Assembly (NCBI GenBank): GCA_030592605.1
Contig: JAUVIT010000180.1
Location: forward strand, 1-5,066
From: Bacteroidota bacterium
GTDB taxonomy: Bacteria; Bacteroidota; Bacteroidia; Bacteroidales; GCA-2748055
Length of the DNA stretch: 5,066 bases
Direction of reading: 5' to 3'
The notes under the pieces are model-generated. The model did not search any database and was not told where the DNA came from. It saw only the letters and a list, made by a program, of their open reading frames with translations. Shown piece after piece: positions 1 through 5,066 of this stretch (its first letter is position 1; each line of letters opens with the position of its first letter). A program made the position numbers and the translations under genes.

Positions 1-103
1 GCTCCCTGAAAAGAAGGAAAGCAATCAGGGCGTTTCGATCCGGGCCATTGTGGAAGACCGGATTATCACTCTGAAAGAGGAGCAGTTTTTCAGGGATGAA
101 TAA
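1..103 (+). CDS. C-terminal end of an unrecognised protein (partial)
   Basis: An open frame enters from the left edge and stops at TAA 101-103, leaving 33 readable residues in the frame starting at base 2. The tail is charged and soluble-looking (for example SIRAIVEDRIITLKEEQF), with no membrane segment and no motif I recognise. The other two forward frames hit stops early (TGA at 7-9 in frame 1), which favours this frame, but 33 codons are too few to prove coding. The next gene starts 78 bases downstream behind its own candidate promoter, so it need not be in the same operon. No function can be assigned; the upstream sequence would be needed. Confidence 0.55.
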   Translation, partial: LPEKKESNQGVSIRAIVEDRIITLKEEQFFRDE

Positions 104-115
104 GAGCGTGTGATC

Positions 116-140
116 GCGGGTAACACATCTTGATAAATCC
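116..140 (+). repeat. Upstream imperfect repeat, copy 1
   Basis: GCGGGTAAC (116-124), six bases, then TGATAAATCC (131-140). A second copy with the same 9-mer, an eight-base gap and TGATTATTCC lies at 664-690. Both copies sit just upstream of, and overlap, a candidate -33 region, 37-38 bases before the candidate -7 box. It could be a shared regulator-binding element or a coincidence. Confidence 0.3.
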
Positions 141-160
141 ATATTAATTCACAACATTTG
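129..160 (+). promoter_or_regulatory. Candidate Bacteroidota-type promoter for the DUF2721 gene
   Basis: CTTG at 129-132 resembles the -33 element (TTTG/TTG), and AACATTTG at 153-160 matches the -7 consensus TAnnTTTG except at its first base. The 20-base spacer is in the expected range. Transcription would start near 165-168, giving a short leader of about 15 bases before the ATG at 182 with no Shine-Dalgarno sequence. The surroundings are AT-rich. This rests on pattern matching only. Confidence 0.45.
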
Positions 161-181
161 TACATATTAACTTAATGTGCT

Positions 182-658
182 ATGGAAACTCCCATTGTTC
201 AATTGATCCAGGGAATGCTGGCACCTGGACTGATGATTTCGGCCTGCGGGCTGCTTCTGTTGGGAATGAATAACAAATACAGTCTTGTGGTAAACCGCAT
301 CAGGCTGCTAAATGAAGAAAAACGTAAGGTTTTTCACCAGGAAAAGATTGACGAGAATGATAGCAGCCGTATAAGTAATATTGAGCTACAGATCAGTCAC
401 CTGATTGAACGAATCTCCCTGGTTCGAAATGCAGTTTTCAGCTACTCACTGGCCGTAGCTCTCTTTATCGTCAGTTCCGTACTGATTGGATTAACCATCA
501 ATAAGAACGCTACTGCATTTGACTGGCTGATTGTTGCTTTTTTCTATGCAGGAATGCTTGCGGTTTTTGTGGGGGTGGTCTTTGCGGCCATCGAAGTCTG
601 GAAAGGTTACCGAATTGTGAAGATCGAGATCTCGGAAGTATACAAGCCTATCGATTAG
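182..658 (+). CDS. DUF2721-family integral membrane protein
   Basis: A 158-residue protein with three predicted membrane segments at about residues 12-29, 84-106 and 115-138. The family signature is near the start: a hydrophobic LAPGLMISACGLLLLG stretch followed by NNKYSLVVNRIRLLN (30-44). This is the usual DUF2721 pattern of a first helix, then a short Asn/Arg-rich motif leading into a charged, probably helical loop (45-80) before two closely spaced helices. Length fits the family. The biochemical role of DUF2721 is not established, so only inner-membrane location can be inferred. The ATG at 182 is the natural start: it puts the signature at the usual distance from the amino end and lies about 15 bases after a candidate transcription start. 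The preceding gene ends 78 bases upstream and the next begins 67 bases downstream. Family assignment is from motif recognition, not a search. Confidence 0.8.
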   Translation: METPIVQLIQGMLAPGLMISACGLLLLGMNNKYSLVVNRIRLLNEEKRKVFHQEKIDENDSSRISNIELQISHLIERISLVRNAVFSYSLAVALFIVSSVLIGLTINKNATAFDWLIVAFFYAGMLAVFVGVVFAAIEVWKGYRIVKIEISEVYKPID

Positions 659-663
659 AATCT

Positions 664-690
664 GCGGGTAACTCTTTCTCTGATTATTCC
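664..690 (+). repeat. Upstream imperfect repeat, copy 2
   Basis: GCGGGTAAC (664-672), eight bases, then TGATTATTCC (681-690), matching the element at 116-140 apart from a two-base difference in the gap and two mismatches in the second half. It begins five bases after the DUF2721 stop and overlaps the weak -33 candidate of the next promoter. Confidence 0.3.
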
Positions 691-709
691 GTAAAAAGCT
701 ATAATTTTA
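679..709 (+). promoter_or_regulatory. Weak candidate promoter for the AHSA1-like/sensor gene pair
   Basis: TAATTTTA at 702-709 fits the -7 consensus TAnnTTTG at all but the last base. TCTG at 679-682 is a poor -33 match, with a 19-base spacer. It would place the transcript start close to 715, very near the ATG at 726. Its position relative to the upstream repeat parallels the promoter at 129-160. The alternative is read-through from the DUF2721 gene, since no terminator is visible in the gap. Confidence 0.3.
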
Positions 710-725
710 GTTAATTGATTTGATC

Positions 726-1106
726 ATGAAAGAACTTCACAAATACTATCGCATTAAAGGGACTCCGGAAGAAATTTATGCTGCACTAATTAATCCCTTT
801 TCCATCGCCCTGTGGACAGGTGGCTCGGCTGAAATGAAAGAGGAGCCGGGAACCAGGTTCTCCCTCTTCGATGGAGATATAGAAGGAATAAATATTGCCT
901 TTGAGCAGAACAATAAGATCATTCAGGAGTGGTTTTTTGGCGACCAGGAAGAGAAATCCATCGTTACTATCACCCTTCGGCCTGACCGGCACTTTACCAA
1001 AATAGAACTTCATCACACCCACATCCCTGAGGAGGCCTTTGATGATATGGCCCAAGGTTGGGATGCTTACTATTTTGGCGGTCTGAAGGATTTTTTTGAA
1101 AAGTAA
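726..1106 (+). CDS. SRPBCC-superfamily protein, AHSA1 (Aha1 C-terminal)-like
   Basis: A 126-residue cytoplasmic protein with no signal peptide or membrane segment. The order of conserved pieces fits the AHSA1 branch of the START/Bet v 1-like SRPBCC fold: an opening strand, the helix GTPEEIYAALINP (12-24), the tryptophan after it (W30) with TGGSAEM, the EPGTRFSLFDGDIEG turn-strand region, KIIQEW in mid-protein, a strand pair ending in TKIELHHTHIP, and the closing long helix with GWDAYYFGGLKDFF. Length is normal for single-domain members. These proteins have a hydrophobic cavity; ligands and roles vary, so no reaction can be assigned. I chose ATG 726 over the in-frame TTG at 720, because ATG is the stronger codon and the extra two residues add nothing to the fold. 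There is no Shine-Dalgarno site. It ends only five bases before the sensor gene, so the two are probably co-transcribed. Confidence 0.82.
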   Translation: MKELHKYYRIKGTPEEIYAALINPFSIALWTGGSAEMKEEPGTRFSLFDGDIEGINIAFEQNNKIIQEWFFGDQEEKSIVTITLRPDRHFTKIELHHTHIPEEAFDDMAQGWDAYYFGGLKDFFEK

Positions 1107-1111
1107 TTACC

Positions 1112-1177
1112 ATGTTTCTAAAAAGATTTACTCTCCTTCTACTGGCATGCCTCTTTCCGCTTCTTCTCCATGGCAGG
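1112..1177 (+). other. Signal peptide of the sensor protein
   Basis: Residues 1-22: a short basic start (K4, R5), then a leucine-rich core from about 6 to 19, then HGR just before the first domain. This sends the solute-binding and propeller domains to the periplasm. The cleavage site is unclear. LLAC at residues 10-13 resembles a lipobox, but it lies inside the hydrophobic core and is unusually early, so ordinary signal peptidase cleavage, or none, seems likelier than lipidation. Confidence 0.75.
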
Positions 1178-4100
1178 AGTCTGGATGAGATCAGGAGATC
1201 CGGGAAAATCTATGTGGCCTTTACCTCCGCTGACCTGAAAAACATCAACTACGACCTGGCGCTGGAGTTTGCCCGCTACCTCAATGTAGAACTGATCGAA
1301 GTAAAAATCGAATGGGAAGATGTCTTTAAGAAAAACGGAAGCATTCCCCCCGACATGGATACCAATCCTGACCTTATTTACACACCCGATGCACTAAAAG
1401 ATTCAGATATAATCTGCTCCACATTTACCATTCTTGAATGGCGAAAAAAACTGTTTGGGTTTGCCGAGACACTGCAGTCGGCCGAGCTATTGATGATCAA
1501 CAAAAATGAGGAACTCCCCCGTGGACTTGCAGATCTCTCTAACAAACGGGTAGCGTATTTGGGAGCCACCACATTTGAACAGCATCTCAAGGAGATCAAT
1601 AGCACTCTTGCGGAGAAAATTGAGCTGGTCAGAACCAGGACCACAGCAGAAACAAAACAATTGCTGGAAGAGGGCAGGGTGTACGGAATTGTCCTTGATG
1701 CTGATGAGGCCTTAAACTTCAACGCAATCAGTGGGCGAAAATATAAAATTGCATTTCCCATCAGCGAAACCAGCCGGTCTGCATGGGCCGTTGCAAAAAA
1801 CAACCCACTAATTCAGGAGGTTGAAAATTTCTTTGAAACTATTGCCAGCAATGGGGTCCTTGATGAGATCTTCTACAAGCGTTTTGGGATTACCTACCAC
1901 TCCTACGTGGACCGCCTCAGCAAGAACCTGAAACTGAATCGTTACCAGCGTGATCTGGATGAGATTCTGGCTTCCCGCAAACTGGTGATAGCCCTGCGGG
2001 ATCGGGATTTTGTTTACCATGAAAACGGCCAGAAGCAATTCATGCATGCTCTTGCCGAAGAGTTTGCCGACTATCTGGGCGTTTCGCTGGAATTTGTAGT
2101 TACACCCACCTTCACAAAATATTGGGAAGACAGGGAAGGAAATGTGATCAGGGACTCTTCATACACCCCGGAATGGTTCAATTATTTTGACCTGGCTTGT
2201 GAGACCATTGCAGATCTGGACTGGAGGTCCAGGAAGGTTAATCTGGTTCCTGTCTACACCTCGGCATACATGGTGGTGGCCAGAAAAGATGTGGATATAA
2301 AAACCCTGGAAGATTTAAATAAATACCGTGGGGTGACCGGCAGTAAAACTGTATATGAAGATATCCTGAACCAAAATGGCATTACCAATTACTACCATGA
2401 TAATGTAAACAATTTCATCCCCGAAGTGCTTTCAGGAAATGCGGATTATACCATCCTCTATAATGCCTTCAATGAGCTCTCTGCTTATCCAGAACTGGAA
2501 GGAAAACTGGAGCTGGGAAGTGTGGATGTTTGCTGGGCACTACGCAAGGACCAGCCGGAATTGCAAAAAGAAGTTGAAGAGTTCATAAATCGGTCGCAAC
2601 AACAGGGATTGATAGGAGTCCTGTTAAAAGCACTCAGGGGAAACACACTTCAGACACCTGAGGCCTTTATCAACAGTTACTACGAACGCTTTCAGACCGG
2701 CCAGCTGCCCTATGTGAACTATGGAGCCGATGACGGCCTGCCCCAGGAAGATATACTCTCCATTTTTCAGGACAGAAAGGGCTACATGTGGTTTGGTACC
2801 AATTCGGGAGCTGTGCGTTACAATGGCAGGGAAATGTCTGTATTTAACCATGAACAGGGACTGCCCGGAAACTCTGTAAGGGATATTAACCAGGACAGCA
2901 GTGGATGCATGTATTTTGCCACCACCAGTGGGATTGCAAAATTCTCCGGCGACTCTGTTACAAGTATTCTATGGGGAGGGATCTCTTTTCAGACTATTTT
3001 TATCGATTCAAGGGATATGCGCTGGTTCATGGGCGACGATGGTATATACCTGGAAAGGCCTGATGGGGCCACCGAGTATATCAATGATGAACACCCCATT
3101 CTTCCCGGGGTCATATACAGTATCACCGAGGATCCGGGAACCAGGAATCTTCTATTGGCCACCATCGAGGGGGTCTTTATGTTTGATCCGGTCAGGAAGC
3201 AGGTTACCCACTTGAGTGATATGGATTGTTACTCGCTTTTCATCGATCCAAATGACAGTATATGGATCTCCACCCGGGATGGTCTCACCATTACCCATCT
3301 TCCGGCTCTGATTGAAGATCGTCGGAGTTCCACCTTTTATAATCTGAACACCAATCTTGACTTTCCGGTCAATATCATTTCAGATATCACCACCAATAAA
3401 TTTGGTTCTGTATGGCTGGTGACCGATTCAAAAATTATGCAGGTCACCTCTACCGACCAGAAACCAATTGTCTACGAACAGGAAATAGGTATTAAGAACA
3501 ACAAGATCCTCTCCTTCCTGATTGATAATGAGGACAACATTTGGATCGGTTTTTCGGGAGGCTTACAACGTCTTACCAACCGCAAAGGATTACGCAATTT
3601 TTATCCGGGCACTATCAATAGTTATATCTATTCTGTTTTCCAGGATAAGCAGCAACGCATGTGGATCACATCGGACAACGGGGCCTTCTATTTCCATCAA
3701 GATGAGCTTGAGAATTTCACTTCCAGAATTAGCTCTGACAATACCAAGTTCACGGGAACCCTCCTGCCCAACAACAATATTTTACTGGCCAATAATGAAG
3801 GATTGTTCGAGGTAAGCGGCAGCACATTGGAAATTGTAAAGCATAAGCCATTCAAGCAGATCGCTCATAGTGTTGAAAACATTTTTGTGACAAGCAAGGG
3901 GGAGATATTTTTGCTTACCGGAATCAACGGGGTCATCTATTACTTCCCTAATTTCTATTCACAACCCAGTGAATTGAAGAACAAATACACAGCCAATATC
4001 TTTCAGCTAATTGAGAAGGACGGCTTAGTTATTGGAGGAAACAACACGGGTTTTGTGGTCTTCAACGGAAGCGAATTTGAGCTCTTGCAAAAAACCGAAT

Positions 4101-5066
4101 GCAGCATCTGGTCACTCTATCTGGAAGGGCAACATATCTGGGTAGGTACCGATTGTGGTATCGGACTTGTAAAAGATAGCCGTTTCGGGCAAATGGAGTT
4201 ATCTACATTTGATCGTGAGATGATGATCAAATCTATTTATCCGGCAAAAAACAGGAACTACCTCTGGCTTGGAACCAACAAAGGATTCAGTTATTTCAAC
4301 ACCATCACCAAGACCTTTGAATTTACAATCAATACCAAGGATGGCCTTAGCGGTGATGAAATTACACCCGGCGGACTTTTTATGGACAGCAATGATATTC
4401 TCTGGGTAGGAACCTATCACGGGGTATCCAATTTCAATATCAGGGCCAAATCAACCCAGAACTTCGCCCCGGTTTGCTATATCGAAAAAATGTTCCTCAA
4501 TGGCGAGCGGATACAGGCGGAAATTGGAAAGGCCTTCGCACACAATGAAAACAATTTCATATTTGAAATTAGCGCGCTCTCTTTCTCCGATGAAACATCT
4601 GTTGAATACGAGTATTACCTTCGTGGAAAAGGAAATAAATACTCCTCCTACCTCAGGGGAAACGAATACAAAGCTTATTACAACAACCTGCCTCCCGGCA
4701 AATATGACTTCATCTATAAGGCCAAAGGTAAAAACAACATCTGGGGCTACACCGAGAATTATAGTTTCACCATTCGCAAGGCATGGTACAATACATGGGT
4801 ATTCAGGATTCTGATTGTCCTTCTCTTTATTTCAAGCACCTACCTGCTATATATTATCAGGATCAGGACCATCAAGGCCCAGAATGACAGGTTGGAGCAG
4901 CAGGTCAGGGAGCGGACCCATGAGCTGGAAGTTGCCAATACTGAGATTGAGGCTCAAAGAGATTTTGCAAGATACCAGCGCGATCAGATTGCCCAGCATC
5001 AGAAATCAATCATGGACAGCATTCAATATGCTCAGACCATACAGAACTCTCTGCTCCCCTCCTCCC
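1112..5066 (+). CDS. Tandem solute-binding / beta-propeller / Y_Y_Y transmembrane sensor with probable SpoIIE-type phosphatase output (3' partial)
   Basis: One uninterrupted frame of 1318 codons, still open at the window edge. Visible order: signal peptide (residues 1-22), SBP_bac_3-like module 1 (about 24-259), module 2 (about 282-527), fourteen Reg_prop-type blades (about 541-1110), Y_Y_Y domain (about 1146-1222), one transmembrane helix (about 1230-1249), coiled coil (about 1252-1298), and the motif DSIQYAQTIQNSLLPS (1302-1317). That motif is the usual lead-in to PP2C-like SpoIIE phosphatases in Bacteroidota. The model is a periplasmic sensor controlling a cytoplasmic serine/threonine phosphatase, perhaps acting on an anti-sigma-factor antagonist; this last step is inference, and the catalytic metal-binding residues lie outside the window. 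ATG 1112 is favoured because the signal peptide follows directly and it sits five bases after the previous stop. A histidine-kinase or other output is not strictly excluded, but nothing like a kinase H-box is visible. Sensor domains are confident; the output is less so. Confidence 0.9.
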   Translation, partial: MFLKRFTLLLLACLFPLLLHGRSLDEIRRSGKIYVAFTSADLKNINYDLALEFARYLNVELIEVKIEWEDVFKKNGSIPPDMDTNPDLIYTPDALKDSDIICSTFTILEWRKKLFGFAETLQSAELLMINKNEELPRGLADLSNKRVAYLGATTFEQHLKEINSTLAEKIELVRTRTTAETKQLLEEGRVYGIVLDADEALNFNAISGRKYKIAFPISETSRSAWAVAKNNPLIQEVENFFETIASNGVLDEIFYKRFGITYHSYVDRLSKNLKLNRYQRDLDEILASRKLVIALRDRDFVYHENGQKQFMHALAEEFADYLGVSLEFVVTPTFTKYWEDREGNVIRDSSYTPEWFNYFDLACETIADLDWRSRKVNLVPVYTSAYMVVARKDVDIKTLEDLNKYRGVTGSKTVYEDILNQNGITNYYHDNVNNFIPEVLSGNADYTILYNAFNELSAYPELEGKLELGSVDVCWALRKDQPELQKEVEEFINRSQQQGLIGVLLKALRGNTLQTPEAFINSYYERFQTGQLPYVNYGADDGLPQEDILSIFQDRKGYMWFGTNSGAVRYNGREMSVFNHEQGLPGNSVRDINQDSSGCMYFATTSGIAKFSGDSVTSILWGGISFQTIFIDSRDMRWFMGDDGIYLERPDGATEYINDEHPILPGVIYSITEDPGTRNLLLATIEGVFMFDPVRKQVTHLSDMDCYSLFIDPNDSIWISTRDGLTITHLPALIEDRRSSTFYNLNTNLDFPVNIISDITTNKFGSVWLVTDSKIMQVTSTDQKPIVYEQEIGIKNNKILSFLIDNEDNIWIGFSGGLQRLTNRKGLRNFYPGTINSYIYSVFQDKQQRMWITSDNGAFYFHQDELENFTSRISSDNTKFTGTLLPNNNILLANNEGLFEVSGSTLEIVKHKPFKQIAHSVENIFVTSKGEIFLLTGINGVIYYFPNFYSQPSELKNKYTANIFQLIEKDGLVIGGNNTGFVVFNGSEFELLQKTECSIWSLYLEGQHIWVGTDCGIGLVKDSRFGQMELSTFDREMMIKSIYPAKNRNYLWLGTNKGFSYFNTITKTFEFTINTKDGLSGDEITPGGLFMDSNDILWVGTYHGVSNFNIRAKSTQNFAPVCYIEKMFLNGERIQAEIGKAFAHNENNFIFEISALSFSDETSVEYEYYLRGKGNKYSSYLRGNEYKAYYNNLPPGKYDFIYKAKGKNNIWGYTENYSFTIRKAWYNTWVFRILIVLLFISSTYLLYIIRIRTIKAQNDRLEQQVRERTHELEVANTEIEAQRDFARYQRDQIAQHQKSIMDSIQYAQTIQNSLLPSS
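1181..1888 (+). other. Periplasmic solute-binding module 1 (SBP_bac_3-like)
   Basis: Residues 24-259. It opens with LDEIRRSGKIYVAF, the usual first strand of family 3 solute-binding proteins, followed by a helix ALEFARYLNVEL (50-61). The hinge-region segment FTILEWRKKLFGFAE aligns by eye with the classic LTITPERAKRVDFSE pattern and keeps the ligand-carboxylate arginine (R111). GIVLDADEAL contains an aspartate (D196) where amino-acid binders hold the ligand amino group. It ends with FYKRFGITY. With both signature residues present, an amino-acid-like ligand is plausible but unproven. Confidence 0.8.
1955..2692 (+). other. Periplasmic solute-binding module 2 (SBP_bac_3/MltF-like)
   Basis: Residues 282-527. 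It restarts the same pattern with LDEILASRKLVIAL, then ALAEEFADYLGVSLEF (313-328). The hinge segment DLDWRSRKVNLVPVY keeps the arginine (R372), followed by AYMVVARKDVDIKTLEDL, which resembles the second lobe of the MltF-type sensor domain. In GNADYTILYNAF the position matching D196 of module 1 appears to be Y450, so ligand chemistry may differ. It ends at YYERF, directly before the propeller. No transglycosylase domain follows. Confidence 0.78.
2732..4441 (+). other. Fourteen-blade Reg_prop-type double beta-propeller
   Basis: Residues 541-1110. The repeat pattern is a strand, then D-x-x-G/N, then [I/L/M]-W-[I/V/F]-G-T, then G-[L/V/I]-x-x-[F/Y]. The tryptophan-equivalent positions are 560, 601, 638, 681, 718, 768, 811, 851, 891, 933, 973, 1010, 1052 and 1098, spaced 37-50 residues apart. 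Fourteen blades fit two seven-bladed propellers, as in hybrid two-component sensors. The clearest blades are 1, 7, 12, 13 and 14 (for example MWFGTNSG, IWVGTDCG, LWLGTNKG). In blades 2, 4, 9, 10 and 11 the tryptophan is replaced by Tyr, Leu, Leu, Phe and Val. It lies in the periplasm and probably forms a ligand-binding or dimerisation platform. Confidence 0.92.
4547..4777 (+). other. Y_Y_Y domain
   Basis: Residues 1146-1222, after the last blade. It shows the family pattern FEISALSFSDETSVEYEYYL, then AYYNNLPPGKYDFIYKA, then a tryptophan (W1211) and a last strand ending at the membrane. This immunoglobulin-like domain links the propeller to the transmembrane helix in two-component propeller sensors and is thought to pass on the conformational signal. 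Confidence 0.9.
4799..4858 (+). other. Single transmembrane helix of the sensor
   Basis: Residues 1230-1249, a run of Val, Ile, Leu, Phe and Tyr with no charge apart from R1232 near its outer edge. It is preceded by WYNTW, an aromatic interface belt, and followed by the basic RIRTIK on the cytoplasmic side. This topology puts everything upstream in the periplasm and the output in the cytoplasm. Confidence 0.92.
4865..5005 (+). other. Cytoplasmic signalling coiled coil
   Basis: Residues 1252-1298, rich in Glu, Gln, Arg and Ala with heptad-like spacing (RLEQQVRERTHELEVANTEI, then EAQRD and YQRDQIAQHQK). Linkers of this type follow Y_Y_Y/TM modules and join them to kinase or phosphatase outputs, probably as a parallel dimer. 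Confidence 0.8.
5006..5066 (+). other. Start of probable SpoIIE/PP2C-type phosphatase output (cut by the window edge)
   Basis: Residues 1299-1318. DSIQYAQTIQNSLLPS closely fits the DSIRYAxxIQxxxLP pattern found just before SpoIIE-type phosphatase domains in Bacteroidota. Family knowledge predicts a downstream segment with a GDFYW-like first metal-binding aspartate, but it is outside the window. The call therefore rests on this lead-in motif alone. Confidence 0.7.

Noticed and set aside
104..128. Possible terminator after the first partial gene
   Set aside because: Only a four-base pairing (TGTG with CACA) can be found and no T-run follows; the segment is better explained as upstream promoter DNA.
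786..1055. Minus-strand open frame of 89 codons
   Set aside because: It is antisense to the AHSA1-like gene, whose + strand translation has clear family features; no motif or start context supports the antisense frame.
1091..1097. Run of seven T as a possible frameshift site fusing the AHSA1-like gene to the sensor
   Set aside because: The sensor's frame has TGA at 1097-1099 upstream of its ATG, so slippage at the run would not give a continuous fusion.
1139..1150. Possible lipobox LLAC at residues 10-13 of the sensor
   Set aside because: The cysteine sits in the middle of the hydrophobic core with more leucines after it, and the preceding segment is too short for a typical lipoprotein signal.
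1378..1803. Minus-strand open frame of 141 codons
   Set aside because: It lies wholly inside the first solute-binding module of the + strand sensor; the translation is Ser/Ala/Arg/Leu-rich with no recognisable domain, as expected of an antisense shadow.
1181..2692. MltF-type membrane-bound lytic transglycosylase
   Set aside because: The solute-binding modules resemble the MltF sensor domain, but no SLT catalytic domain follows; the chain continues directly into a propeller.
1808..2851. Minus-strand open frames at 1808-2047 and 2624-2851
   Set aside because: Both are antisense to well-supported + strand domains (end of module 1 to start of module 2, and the module 2/propeller junction) and resemble no protein family.
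2901..4814. Other small open frames inside the sensor gene (+ strand 2901-3215, 3522-3815, 4500-4814; - strand 4199-4420)
   Set aside because: All overlap the propeller or Y_Y_Y coding frame in a different frame or strand, and have compositions typical of out-of-frame reading.

Overview
The window looks like chromosomal DNA from a member of the Bacteroidota. Four things point there: a 14-blade two-component-type propeller followed by a Y_Y_Y domain, a carboxy-terminal motif (DSIQYAQTIQNSLLPS) typical of Bacteroidota SpoIIE-like phosphatases, the absence of clear Shine-Dalgarno sites before the genes, and candidate promoters of the TTG / TAnnTTTG kind. Placing it more finely is not possible from the sequence alone.

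Layout, all on the + strand: the last 33 codons of an unrecognised gene (1-103); a 78-base gap with a plausible promoter; a DUF2721-type membrane protein (182-658); a 67-base gap with a weaker promoter candidate; a small SRPBCC/AHSA1-like protein (726-1106); and, five bases later, a very long open frame (1112-5066) that runs off the window end. No gene-free stretch is longer than 78 bases. I see no RNA gene, CRISPR array, insertion sequence or convincing terminator.

The long frame takes up about 78% of the window and is its main content. Its 1318 visible residues read in order: signal peptide, two tandem periplasmic solute-binding (SBP_bac_3-like) modules, fourteen Reg_prop-type beta-propeller blades (probably two seven-bladed propellers), a Y_Y_Y domain, one transmembrane helix, a coiled coil, and the first residues of what looks like a SpoIIE/PP2C-type serine phosphatase output. 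This is a one-protein transmembrane sensor with two kinds of extracytoplasmic sensing module. The combination is unusual, because hybrid two-component propeller proteins normally begin directly with the propeller and end in a histidine kinase and a DNA-binding domain.

The AHSA1-like gene and the sensor gene probably share a transcript. The DUF2721 gene may have its own promoter, and a shared imperfect upstream repeat (116-140 and 664-690) hints that the two promoters could be controlled together. The functional links between these genes are inference.
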